From Gammaproteobacteria bacterium (GTDB lineage: Bacteria > Pseudomonadota > Gammaproteobacteria > Steroidobacterales > Rariloculaceae), in the NCBI GenBank assembly GCA_022819855.1, contig JAJEGN010000018.1:23501-87500 (forward strand): DNA of 64,000 nucleotides, given 5' to 3'. The position numbers and the translations under genes are program-made. The notes under the pieces are model-generated. The model was not told the DNA's origin. It searched no databases and worked only from the letters and a program-made list of their open reading frames with translations. Of this stretch, positions 56,304 through 64,000 are shown one piece after another. Within the stretch, counting starts at the first letter, position 1. Each line of letters opens with the position of its first letter.

Positions 56304-57205
56304 TGGTCGCCGGCAGCGCTTTCAATGTCGGGCATGAAGGGAGTTCGCATCTGCGCCCAGAACCCCATCGGGTATGCGCGGTTCACCAGGCCCAGCGGTC
56401 CGACCTCGCGGTGCTCGGGCAGGAACCGGGTGCCGAACAGCAGGTCCCACACGATGAGGTTGTTTCCGAAGTTGTTGTTGGATTCCTCCGGCAATTCGGA
56501 GTGATGCCAGCGATGAAGCTCGGGACCGGCAATCAGGTAGTTGAGCGGCCCCAGCCGTACCAGGCAATTGGAATGCTGGTAAAAGCCGTTGATCGCGTAG
56601 AAAACGAAATAGGCCGCCAGCACATCGCCGGAGACGCCGATCAGCGCAAACGGCAGTGCATCGAAGCAGTACTGGATGGCCTTTTCCAGCGGATGAAATC
56701 GCCCCACGTTCACCCAGTACAAACGGTGCGGCGAATGATGGACGGCGTGCAGCCGCCACATCGGCGAGAACCTGTGAAAGGCGCGATGCAGCCAGTAGCG
56801 CCCGAAATCCGCCGCCAGCATCATCAGGGCCGCCTGCACCCATACAGGCAGCCGGTGCGGCCAAAGGTCCTGCACCACAAGACCCTGGGCCCGCAGGAAA
56901 TCCGCCAGCGCCACCACCAGCGTAACGCTCAGCAGCAACGGCACGCCGATCTGCACCGCCCCCAGGAATATGGCGTCGGCGCCCACCTCCGGCGCGGCCG
57001 GCTTCCATTCCCGCCGATACGGGAGCTTCAGTTCATGCCAGGTAATCAGGACCGCTCCGAGCAGGACGGCCGCGTACGCGCTCAGCGCGGTGGCCAGGCC
57101 CAACCGGGAGAATCCGGCAAACGAAGCGCAGGCCAGCGCCATGACCGCCGGATAGGCCGAGGCGGCCACGAACCTGCCCCGCGTACTCATGTTGCTTTCA
57201 GTCAC
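56300..57205 (-). CDS. Sterol desaturase / fatty acid hydroxylase family membrane enzyme
   Basis: 301 residues from GTG 57205 (ATG 57190 is an alternative). Four or five helices and the diiron histidine motifs HRAFH, HAVHH and HRWHH characteristic of the family. Related enzymes hydroxylate or desaturate sterols, carotenoids, ceramides, alkylglycerols or the acyl chains of ornithine lipids. It starts six bases after the upstream permease stop and overlaps the GH3 gene, so it is embedded in the transporter operon. Substrate unknown, but must be lipid-like. Confidence 0.9.
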   Translation of the reverse strand: MTESNMSTRGRFVAASAYPAVMALACASFAGFSRLGLATALSAYAAVLLGAVLITWHELKLPYRREWKPAAPEVGADAIFLGAVQIGVPLLLSVTLVVALADFLRAQGLVVQDLWPHRLPVWVQAALMMLAADFGRYWLHRAFHRFSPMWRLHAVHHSPHRLYWVNVGRFHPLEKAIQYCFDALPFALIGVSGDVLAAYFVFYAINGFYQHSNCLVRLGPLNYLIAGPELHRWHHSELPEESNNNFGNNLIVWDLLFGTRFLPEHREVGPLGLVNRAYPMGFWAQMRTPFMPDIESAAGDQ

Positions 57206-57211
57206 AGGGAA

Positions 57212-58117
57212 CTAATGTACCGATCTTTGCGCGCTGGCGGAACGGTTCCGCAGCCATTCCACGGTCAGCAGGACCACGACGGCGAACGCGATCAGGAACA
57301 CCGCCAGGGCCAGAATCGCCGGGCTGATCTGTTCCCGTATGCCGGCCCACATCTGGCGCGGTATGGTGCGTTGCTCCAGTCCCCCGAGAAACAGCACCAC
57401 GACGACTTCATCAAACGACGCGGCGAACGCGAACAAGCCGCCGGAGAAGACCCCCGGGGCAATGAGCGGCAACTGGACCCGGAAGAACCGCCGCAGGGGT
57501 CCGGCGCCCAGACTGGCGGCCGCCCTCAGGACGGTACGGTCGAACCCGGCCAGCGTGGCGGTGACGGTGATGACCACGAACGGCGCCCCCAGCGCCGCGT
57601 GGGCAAGGATCAGTCCGGCATGCGTCTGACCCAGGCCGAGACCCGAATAGAAGAAGAACACGCCGACCGCCACGATGATGATGGGGGTGATCATCGGCGA
57701 TATCAGCACCGCCGTAACCAGGTTGCGCGCAGGCATGGACGGGCTGGCCAGGCCGAGCGCCGCCAGCGTGCCTAACGTGGTCGCCAGGACCGTGGATGCG
57801 ATGCCGATCAGCAGGCTGTTGATGAGCGCCCGGCTCCAGGCTTCATCATTGACGATGGCGTCGTACCACCGCAGGGACCACGCGTCCGGGTCCAGGCGCA
57901 GCATGCCTTCGGTGAACGTGAAGTACGGCTCCGCGTTGAAACTCAACGGCACGATTACCAGGATGGGCGCCAGCAGGAAAACGAATCCCGCGATGCAGAA
58001 GGCATTGAAGCCGTAGCGCCCCAATCGCCTTCCTGGGAACGAAGGCGTCCCCGCCTTCGTCGAGGGCGGGACGCCCTCGCTCCCAGGGTTCCTGCCCGCG
58101 TTCGGCGCACTCTTCAT
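57212..58117 (-). CDS. PotC-like ABC permease with repeat-encoded N-terminus
   Basis: 301 residues. Six-helix binding-protein-dependent permease; the EAA loop is AAASLGAGPLRRFFRVQLPLIAPG. ATG 58117 follows the PotB-like stop by one base (TGAAATG), ideal for reinitiation. Residues 10-30 (GSEGVPPS...AGTPSFPGR) are encoded by a palindromic repeat also found at 50.9 kb. If the repeat is not translated, TTG at about 58023 is the only nearby in-frame alternative, with AGGAAGG just upstream. Membrane core begins at about residue 37. Confidence 0.9.
   Translation of the reverse strand: MKSAPNAGRNPGSEGVPPSTKAGTPSFPGRRLGRYGFNAFCIAGFVFLLAPILVIVPLSFNAEPYFTFTEGMLRLDPDAWSLRWYDAIVNDEAWSRALINSLLIGIASTVLATTLGTLAALGLASPSMPARNLVTAVLISPMITPIIIVAVGVFFFYSGLGLGQTHAGLILAHAALGAPFVVITVTATLAGFDRTVLRAAASLGAGPLRRFFRVQLPLIAPGVFSGGLFAFAASFDEVVVVLFLGGLEQRTIPRQMWAGIREQISPAILALAVFLIAFAVVVLLTVEWLRNRSASAQRSVH
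58032..58088. repeat. 57-bp palindromic repeat, copy B, inside the permease reading frame
   Basis: Opposite-orientation copy of the element at 50906-50961, with arms GAAGGCGTCC... and GGGCGGGACGCCC. It keeps the permease frame open and would add roughly 19 residues at its N-terminus. Confidence 0.82.
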
Positions 58118-58118
58118 T

Positions 58119-59330
58119 TCAGCCCAGCCTCATCCGTTCTATGCCGATCACCCGGCTGTAGATGAGATACAGGGCGGTTACGGCGACCAGCAGGATACTG
58201 CTCAGCGCCGCCGCCAGCCCCCAGTTCAGGGACGTCTGCACGTGGTAGGCAATCTGGCTGGAAATCAACTCCCCGGTGCGGCCGCCCACCAGCGCCGGGG
58301 TGATGTAGTAGCCGATCGCCAGAATGAAGACCAGCAGGGAACCGGCGCCGATGCCGGGCAGGGTCTGCGGCAGGTAGACGCGCCGGAACGCCTCAAGCGG
58401 CGAAGCGCCCAGCGAAATGGCGGCCGGCATGTGCGATGCCGGGATGGAGCGCATGACCGAGTACAGCGGCAACACCATGAACGGCAGCAGCACGTGGGTC
58501 ATCGCCACGAAGGTGCCGGTCATGTTGTAGATCATCTGCAGCCGGGCGTCATCGGGCAGTATGCCCAGGGAAACCAGCAAGCCGTTGATCACTCCCTGGC
58601 GCTGCAGCAGCACGATCCAGGCCGTGGTGCGCACCAGCAGCGAAGTCCAGAACGGGACCAGCACCAGTACCAGCAGCAGCCGTCCTCTCCCGGGTGGGGA
58701 ATTGGCAACCATGTAGGCAATGGGATAGCCGATCGCCAGACACAGCACCGTCACGCCCAGGCTGACCAGCAGGGTGCGCCACATCAACGGCGTGTAAACG
58801 CGGCTTTCTTCCGGCCTGCGGCCGATGCTGCCGTCTTCCCGGCGTTCCAGGTCCAGCGCCTGAAGGTAATTGGCCAGCGTGAACGGCGCGCCGGCCTGCC
58901 GGATCGCCTGCCAGGTCTGCGCATCTTCCCAGCCGGCATGGATGCCGGTCAGCGTTTCCCGCCAGGAGCCGGCGTATTCGACTCTGTCCAATCCCCGCGC
59001 CGTGCGGTTGAGCACCCCCCGCATGCCTCTGCGCACCCGGTTGGCGGCGCCGCTGACGCGGCCCAGCGTCCTCTCCTCGCGCGCTGCGGGAAGCTCCCGT
59101 GCGATGGCGGCGAAGGCGGCCTCGGCCGGCAAGCTTTCCCCGTCCCATTCGGCAAGCGCTCGCATCGTTTGCGGAAGCACGCGGGACATTTCCGGCTGCC
59201 AGGCGCTCTTGCTCAGCAGAGTGCCCAGCGGAACCAGGAAGCTGACCGTGACGAATGCCAGCAGAGGCAGTACCAGCGCCAGCGCGCCCAGCCGGGGCGC
59301 CGTCGCGGCCAGGTGCCGAAAACGCTTCAA
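58119..59330 (-). CDS. PotB-like ABC permease with large periplasmic insertion
   Basis: 403 residues, about 120 longer than E. coli PotB. Between helix 1 (LGALALVLPLLAFVTVSFLVPLG) and helix 2 there is a hydrophilic, Arg/Glu-rich insertion of about 130 residues. The EAA loop is AAISLGASPLEAFRRVYLPQTLPG. Pairs with the PotC-like protein to form the channel of a polyamine/opine/phosphonate-class importer. Starts 22 bases after the binding-protein gene. Confidence 0.9.
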   Translation of the reverse strand: MKRFRHLAATAPRLGALALVLPLLAFVTVSFLVPLGTLLSKSAWQPEMSRVLPQTMRALAEWDGESLPAEAAFAAIARELPAAREERTLGRVSGAANRVRRGMRGVLNRTARGLDRVEYAGSWRETLTGIHAGWEDAQTWQAIRQAGAPFTLANYLQALDLERREDGSIGRRPEESRVYTPLMWRTLLVSLGVTVLCLAIGYPIAYMVANSPPGRGRLLLVLVLVPFWTSLLVRTTAWIVLLQRQGVINGLLVSLGILPDDARLQMIYNMTGTFVAMTHVLLPFMVLPLYSVMRSIPASHMPAAISLGASPLEAFRRVYLPQTLPGIGAGSLLVFILAIGYYITPALVGGRTGELISSQIAYHVQTSLNWGLAAALSSILLVAVTALYLIYSRVIGIERMRLG

Positions 59331-59352
59331 GGTTCGGGGTTCGACCCGGCGG

Positions 59353-60468
59353 CTAGCGCGCCAGCCAGGCGCTGAAGCGTTCGTACATGTCGTCGCGGTT
59401 CTCGCTCCACCAGCGCCAGTCCAGGCTCAGCGCCCGCTTCATGTTGTCCGGCGAAGTCGGCATGTGCGGCTGCATCGCCGTGCCGGTTTCGAGATGCCTG
59501 TCCACCAGAGCGCGGGCCGACAGGCGCACCGGCCCGTACGAGATGTACTTGCTGACGTTGGCTATGGAACCCGGCCGATTGGCGAACTTCACGAATTGCA
59601 TGGCCTCCTCGTAGCGCTCGGTGCCGGCCACGATGGCCAGATATCCCGTATCCAGCGCCTGTCCGTCCCACACGATCACGAAAGGCTGGTTCTCCAGCAC
59701 CTGGGCATTGAAGATGCGGCCGTTGTAGGCCGTGCTCATGATCACTTCGCCATCAGCCAGCAGCTGCGGCGGCTGCGCCCCGGCTTCCCACCACACCACC
59801 TGATCCTTGATCGTGTCCAGCTTGCGAAAGGCGCGGTCCTGGCCTTCGGGCGTGTCCAGCGTCCGGTACACCTGGTCCAGCGGAACGCCGTCGGCCATCA
59901 GCGCGAACTCGAGGTTCACCAGCGGCGAGCGGCGCATGCCGCGGCGCCCGGGAAACTTCTCCAGGTCGAAGAAGTCCGCTACCGTCTCGGGCCCCGGCCC
60001 CGTCAGGAAATTGCTGTTGTAGGCGAACACCGTGGAATAGAAGGTCATTCCAGCGCCGCATTCGTTGACATACTCGGCGGGATAGTCGGCTTCAGGCGAT
60101 TCGCCGTTCACGCCCGCGGGCAAGTCCGCAAGATCGACAAGTTCGATCAGGCCCTCGTCGCAGGCCAGCCGGGCGTCCGGCAGCTCCATATCCACAACGT
60201 CCCAGTGCACCGCGCCGGCATCGACCTGCGCGCGGATCTGCGCCAGGCCGCCGTTGTAGTCCTCCAGCAGCACCTCGATGCCGGTTTCCTCGGTAAACGC
60301 CTTGTGGTAGGCCTCCTGGCAGGACCGCGCGTAGGAACCGCCCCAGGACACCACCGTAATCGATTGCGCCGATGCGCCGCCGCCCGGCGCCAGCAGGTGC
60401 AGCGCCAGCAAAGGCGCGGCTGCCATTGCAGCCCCCGACCGGAAAACTCTCGGAAAATACTCGCTCAC
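59353..60468 (-). CDS. PotD-like periplasmic solute-binding protein
   Basis: 371 residues, GTG start. Signal peptide AAAPLLALHLLAPGGGASAQ. Family marks: ITVVSWGGSYARSCQEAYHKAFTEETGIEVLLEDYNGG, MELPDARLACDEGLIELVD and YSTVFAYNSNFL. Binds the transported ligand; the family takes polyamines, but also opines and other cationic or amide compounds. Gene order ATPase, binding protein, two permeases is typical for this importer class. Confidence 0.92.
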   Translation of the reverse strand: MSEYFPRVFRSGAAMAAAPLLALHLLAPGGGASAQSITVVSWGGSYARSCQEAYHKAFTEETGIEVLLEDYNGGLAQIRAQVDAGAVHWDVVDMELPDARLACDEGLIELVDLADLPAGVNGESPEADYPAEYVNECGAGMTFYSTVFAYNSNFLTGPGPETVADFFDLEKFPGRRGMRRSPLVNLEFALMADGVPLDQVYRTLDTPEGQDRAFRKLDTIKDQVVWWEAGAQPPQLLADGEVIMSTAYNGRIFNAQVLENQPFVIVWDGQALDTGYLAIVAGTERYEEAMQFVKFANRPGSIANVSKYISYGPVRLSARALVDRHLETGTAMQPHMPTSPDNMKRALSLDWRWWSENRDDMYERFSAWLAR

Positions 60469-60486
60469 GTCATGCTCCCTTGTCTT

Positions 60487-61581
60487 TCAATACGCTACCG
60501 CCTCGAGCGCCCGGCAATCCAGCGCGCCCCAGCCGATTCGAACCCGGTCGCCCGGCAGAATGCCGCCATGACCCACGATGTTGGGGATCTTGGCGATGAA
60601 ATCCGAACTGCCGCAAACTTCCAGCCGCACGCGCAGATGATCGCCGAGAAAGCTGATGTCCTCCACCAGGGCGTCGAACTCGTTCGAATACTGCATCGAC
60701 AGCGGTGCGATGTTGACCCTTTCCGGGCGAATGGCGACCAGTGTTTCGCTGCCCGGAGGCAGGTCGGCGATGTGGGCGGCCTGCAAACGCTGCTCCGCCA
60801 CGTTCACCTCGCACACTCCGCGCTCCACCGACACGATCCGCCCCTTCAGCAGGTTGTTCTCGCCGATGAAGCTGGCCACGAAGGGCCTCTGCGGTTCCTC
60901 GTACAGGACCTCCGGAGTCGCCACCTGCTCTATCCGGCCGGCCCGGAAGACGGCCACGCGGTCGGACATCGCCATGGCCTCCTGCTGATCGTGTGTCACG
61001 TACAGCACGGTAACCCCGAGCTGCCGCTGAATGCGCCGGATTTCGTACTGCAATTGCTCCCGCAGGCGCCGGTCCAGGGCGCCCAGCGGTTCGTCCATCA
61101 GCACGAGTTCGGGCTCGAACACCAGAGCCCGCGAAATGGCCACGCGCTGCTGCTGTCCGCCGGACAACTGGTTCGGCCGGCGATCCTCAAAGTCCTCCAG
61201 GCGCACGAGCTCCAGCGCCCGCGCGACGCGCTCGCGACGCTGCCCGGCGCTCAGGCCGCGCACTTCCAGGGGAAAGGCCAGGTTGGCGCCCACGCTCATG
61301 TGCGGGAACAGCGCGTAATTCTGAAAGACCACGCCAATGCCCCGCTTGTCCGGCGGCAGGCCGGCAACCGAGACTCCGTTGATGCGGATGTCGCCGGTGG
61401 TAGGCGGCTCGAAGCCGGCCAGCATCATCAGGCAGGTCGTCTTGCCCGAACCCGACGGCCCCAGGAGCGTCAGGAACTCGCCCCGATTCAATTCGAGGTC
61501 GAGGTCGCGCACGACCCAGTCCGACTCCGCGTAGCGCTTGTACACTGCTAAGTACTCGACGTGCGGGGCTGGCTGATTCAT
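60487..61581 (-). CDS. PotA-like ABC importer ATPase
   Basis: 364 residues. Walker [11 protein letters not shown]-loop [27 protein letters not shown], signature [15 protein letters not shown], Walker [13 protein letters not shown]-loop [10 protein letters not shown], then a C-terminal TOBE regulatory domain ([28 protein letters not shown]). First gene of the leftward run with binding protein, permeases, desaturase-family enzyme, GH3 and epimerase. No clear terminator is seen inside that run. Confidence 0.93.
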   Translation of the reverse strand: MNQPAPHVEYLAVYKRYAESDWVVRDLDLELNRGEFLTLLGPSGSGKTTCLMMLAGFEPPTTGDIRINGVSVAGLPPDKRGIGVVFQNYALFPHMSVGANLAFPLEVRGLSAGQRRERVARALELVRLEDFEDRRPNQLSGGQQQRVAISRALVFEPELVLMDEPLGALDRRLREQLQYEIRRIQRQLGVTVLYVTHDQQEAMAMSDRVAVFRAGRIEQVATPEVLYEEPQRPFVASFIGENNLLKGRIVSVERGVCEVNVAEQRLQAAHIADLPPGSETLVAIRPERVNIAPLSMQYSNEFDALVEDISFLGDHLRVRLEVCGSSDFIAKIPNIVGHGGILPGDRVRIGWGALDCRALEAVAY

Positions 61582-61690
61582 TGCGCTTTCAGTGGATTCC
61601 TGTCGGTGCGGCGGCCCCGAAAACGGGCGGCGTCATTGTGAAAGACCGCTCAGGCAAAAGCAAACCGGATCGCCGGCAGACCGGGGATCC

Positions 61691-62149
61691 CTAGCCGCGC
61701 GGGGAGTAGCTGAAGATTTTCGGGTTTCGTTTCCGCCGGCGGATATGCAGGCCAAGCAACAGAATGAACGAGGCGAGAACGAGGTGAAAGAAGGTAGGCA
61801 GCGACTTCGCGAACCAGGCCTGATCGGCCAGAATGGTCAGGCCGGCCAACCAGCGGAAGGCCATGACGGCAAAGTAGGCGCCGCCGAAAACAAGACAAAC
61901 CCGGTACTTCCACGGCCTTGCCCGTATCGTGCCGTTTCGCACCCTGTGCAGCACAAAACTCATCAACCCGACAATGCCGAACTGGCTGGCGAGCAGGACC
62001 GGGTAGGGCAGCAAGCCGGTATGCCAGGCTTCGAATTCGGGAATCCAGTCCACGGGGAAAAGCGCCTGCAGCAATTGCGCGCACACACGCAGGACGAACA
62101 GAGCAGTCAACATGCTCATCAGTACCAGCGTACGCCGGCTGCCTTTCAT
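61691..62149 (-). CDS. Small integral membrane protein, unknown function
   Basis: 152 residues, about four hydrophobic helices (LVLMSMLTALFVLRVCAQLL; TGLLPYPVLLASQFGIVGLMSF; VCLVFGGAYFAVMAFRWLAGL; FHLVLASFILLLGLHI) and a basic C-terminus (RRRKRNPK). GGGGG lies upstream of the ATG. No family recognised. It reads the same way as the transporter operon, whose first gene begins 110 bases downstream, and diverges from the YcnI-like gene. Confidence 0.7.
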   Translation of the reverse strand: MKGSRRTLVLMSMLTALFVLRVCAQLLQALFPVDWIPEFEAWHTGLLPYPVLLASQFGIVGLMSFVLHRVRNGTIRARPWKYRVCLVFGGAYFAVMAFRWLAGLTILADQAWFAKSLPTFFHLVLASFILLLGLHIRRRKRNPKIFSYSPRG

Positions 62150-62313
62150 TCAACCCCCGTCTTGAATCCCCCCAAAGCTTACCAGCCGCCCGGAAAACGG
62201 CGAAGCCGGAGGAGAGTCCTGAGGGGTCCGTGTATCTTACGCTCTATGTGCGCCCCGGAAGTTGCGGTATCTTCCCTGACCGGGGCACCAGTAGACAAAC
62301 GGAGGGCAATACG

Positions 62314-62871
62314 ATGAAGAGATCACTGGCGAGGCTGGCGGTTGTGGCCGTTCTGGCCGGCTTGAGCGGGACTGCGCTGGGGCACGCCTATGTGCACATG
62401 ACTCACATGCCGGCGGGCTGGTTCCATGATGTGGAGATGCGGGTACCGCACGGCTGCGGACCGGATCCAACGACCGAGGTGCGGGTAAAGATTCCCGATG
62501 GCGTCTTGCGCGTGACCGTCGCGCATGATCCCGATTGGCAGGCCGAGACGATCATGCGCGAACTCGATCCGCCGATTGAAATGGGCGAAGGTTACGAGAT
62601 CAAGCAGACTGTGGACGAGATCGTCTGGACCGGGTCCGAACTGCCGACGCGGCGATTCGGACGCTTCATGTTCCGCGCGCTGCTGCCGGAAGAACCCGGC
62701 CGCATCCTCTGGTTCAAGACGATCCAGCGCTGCGGCGAGGACAAGGAGTTGCGCTGGGACAAGGAGAAGACCGACGACAGCCAGCCTATGGGAGTATTCC
62801 TGCGCGTCGTGCCCGACTCCTCCCCGTTCGTGGTGCTGACCGAACCGGAGCGCCCTCAATACGACTTCTGA
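62314..62871 (+). CDS. YcnI-like (DUF1775) copper-binding exported protein
   Basis: 185 residues, GGAGGG before the ATG. Signal peptide RLAVVAVLAGLSGTALG is followed directly by HAYVHM, so processing would expose an N-terminal histidine, the copper ligand in Bacillus YcnI. The domain continues WFHDVEMRVPHGCGPDPTTEVRVKIPDGV, with the second half IVWTGSELPTRRFGRFMFRALLPEEPG. Likely periplasmic copper handling. The PepSY-type protein follows 55 bases downstream. Confidence 0.85.
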   Translation: MKRSLARLAVVAVLAGLSGTALGHAYVHMTHMPAGWFHDVEMRVPHGCGPDPTTEVRVKIPDGVLRVTVAHDPDWQAETIMRELDPPIEMGEGYEIKQTVDEIVWTGSELPTRRFGRFMFRALLPEEPGRILWFKTIQRCGEDKELRWDKEKTDDSQPMGVFLRVVPDSSPFVVLTEPERPQYDF

Positions 62872-62926
62872 TATGCCCCGGGCGAACGTGCTCGACGTCG
62901 GCGACTGACGTGGCCCGGGTGCCTGC

Positions 62927-64000
62927 ATGAGCAACAGGCGCGGACCGAAGCGGCGAACGCCGTTCAACCGCACGCTGCTGACCGTGCACAAGTGGGCGGG
63001 CCTGACCGCCGCCGCCTGGCTGCTGGTGCTGGGAGTGACCGGCATTCTGCTCGATCACGACGAGTGGCGCTGGCAGCGGCAGATGACCGTTCCGGAATCG
63101 TGGCTCTCCGCGCGAGTGGCGCGGCTGCTGCCGGCCACGGTCATGCGTTACGTTGCGGTGGATGAAGCACGGCCGAACCGCTGGCTGGGCGGTTCCGAGC
63201 GCGGCCTGTGGCTGACCGAAGACGGCGGCGAGAACTGGCGCGACGTTTCCTTTCCCGGTGGCGAACAGCCACAGGTTCTGCGCTTCGTTCGTCCAGGCGA
63301 CGGCAGCCTCGAAGGAATCGTCGTGGCCACCGACGACGGGCTGTGGCGAACGACCGGACAGGGCCGGGGCATCGAGCGCTTCGCCCTGCAGGGGACACGC
63401 ATCGGCAGCCTTGCCCGCGGCAGCCGCCCGGATGAAGTGGTCGGGGTAGTGGGCCATGAAAGCATTTTCCGCATCAGCCGCAGCGACCCCTCCCGGATTG
63501 AATGGCTGAACCTGGATCGGGTTACGGTTACGGGACTGCCGGAACAGGTCAGCGTCTATGACTTCGTCTTCGACCTTCACTTCGGCTACGGAATTTTCGG
63601 CCGCACGCCTTCGACGCTGATCAATGACCTGGGAGGCCTGGCGATGGCGGTGCTGGCCATCAGCGGCTTTCTCTACTGGTTCCTGCCGTGGCGCTGGCGG
63701 CGCCGGTCCGGACCGGGACCCCGGGTGCGCCGGGAAACACACCGGTGGCTGTACCGCACCCACGCCACCGTGTTCGGCCTTCTGGCGCTCATACCGATCG
63801 TTTACCTGAGCGTGACGGGAATAATCCTGGATCACGTTGTCGGCTTCGGAAACTGGGCGCGGGACGTGCCGATGGAACGCTCGTCCCTGCCGCCCGTCTA
63901 TCAGTACCGCTCGCTGGGCGAGGAGCTGGAGCAGGTCGTGGCGTATCCCGGGAAACCCCGGCGGCTAAGCGTCAGCACCCGGCTCGGGCTCCTGCACACG
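62927..64000 (+). CDS. PepSY-associated transmembrane protein with BNR-like loop (3' end outside window)
   Basis: 358 codons open to the window edge. Helix 1 with HKWAGLTAAAWLLVLGVTGILLDHDEW, then a periplasmic loop of about 150 residues containing BNR/propeller-like repeats (GGSERGLWLTEDGGENWRDVSF; IVVATDDGLWRTTGQG), a second helix (LGGLAMAVLAISGFLYWFL), and THRWLYRTHATVFGLLALIPIVYLSVTGIILDH. The paired histidines beside helices match the PepSY_TM family of haem-containing, ferric-reductase-like proteins often next to metal uptake genes. Partner of the YcnI-like gene by position. Confidence 0.85.
   Translation, partial: MSNRRGPKRRTPFNRTLLTVHKWAGLTAAAWLLVLGVTGILLDHDEWRWQRQMTVPESWLSARVARLLPATVMRYVAVDEARPNRWLGGSERGLWLTEDGGENWRDVSFPGGEQPQVLRFVRPGDGSLEGIVVATDDGLWRTTGQGRGIERFALQGTRIGSLARGSRPDEVVGVVGHESIFRISRSDPSRIEWLNLDRVTVTGLPEQVSVYDFVFDLHFGYGIFGRTPSTLINDLGGLAMAVLAISGFLYWFLPWRWRRRSGPGPRVRRETHRWLYRTHATVFGLLALIPIVYLSVTGIILDHVVGFGNWARDVPMERSSLPPVYQYRSLGEELEQVVAYPGKPRRLSVSTRLGLLHT

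Overview
The window is chromosomal DNA of a high-GC gammaproteobacterium. The evidence is Gram-negative envelope genes (LPS heptose and Kdo enzymes, TonB receptor, DsbD), the aroQ-accB-accC and purH-purD gene orders, a trxA-rho pair and a gamma-type rRNA spacer with tRNA-Ile(GAT) and tRNA-Ala(TGC). I cannot name a genus. Genes are densely packed and many are coupled by ATGA/GTGA overlaps.

1-40.6 kb is mostly core chromosome. In order it holds: a DUF2236 oxygenase and LolA-like pair; trxA-rho; purH-purD; a DUF3426 zinc-ribbon protein; aroQ-accB-accC; TlpA, a two-alpha-domain DsbD and CutA; groES-groEL behind a sigma70/sigma32-like promoter with a CIRCE operator; glnE; a zf-CHCC/hldD/waaF/kdkA envelope operon; a minus-strand NHL / PQQ-alcohol dehydrogenase / TlpA set; two secreted proteins; an H-NS-like protein; an Lrp regulator divergent from a one-domain HPPD-like dioxygenase; an exported HpaI-type aldolase; two tiny envelope proteins; tRNA-Thr; birA-coaX-SPOR; plsY; an M61 peptidase; and an ABC/FtsX/CrtC-like export set.

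40.6-44.3 kb carries 5S, 23S, tRNA-Ala and tRNA-Ile on the minus strand with no 16S gene. Upstream of tRNA-Ile, where 16S would normally lie, there is a good sigma70 promoter and a boxA-like antitermination site, then protein-coding genes. This looks like a genuine unlinked 23S operon and is the most striking feature of the window.

44.3-64 kb is more accessory: a TonB receptor with a degenerate thioredoxin lipoprotein, divergent from a TPR-thioredoxin-DsbD-alpha fusion lipoprotein; a bicupin; a luciferase-like oxidoreductase; two back-to-back PIN-toxin modules; then a compact minus-strand run joining a polyamine-type ABC transporter (ATPase, binding protein, two permeases) to a sterol-desaturase-family hydroxylase, a GH3-type acyl-amide synthetase and a dipeptide-epimerase-like enzyme. 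That run is the best candidate for an undescribed pathway. The window ends with a small membrane protein, a YcnI-like copper protein and a partial PepSY-type membrane protein. A palindromic repeat occurs twice in this half, once apparently translated as the N-terminus of a permease.
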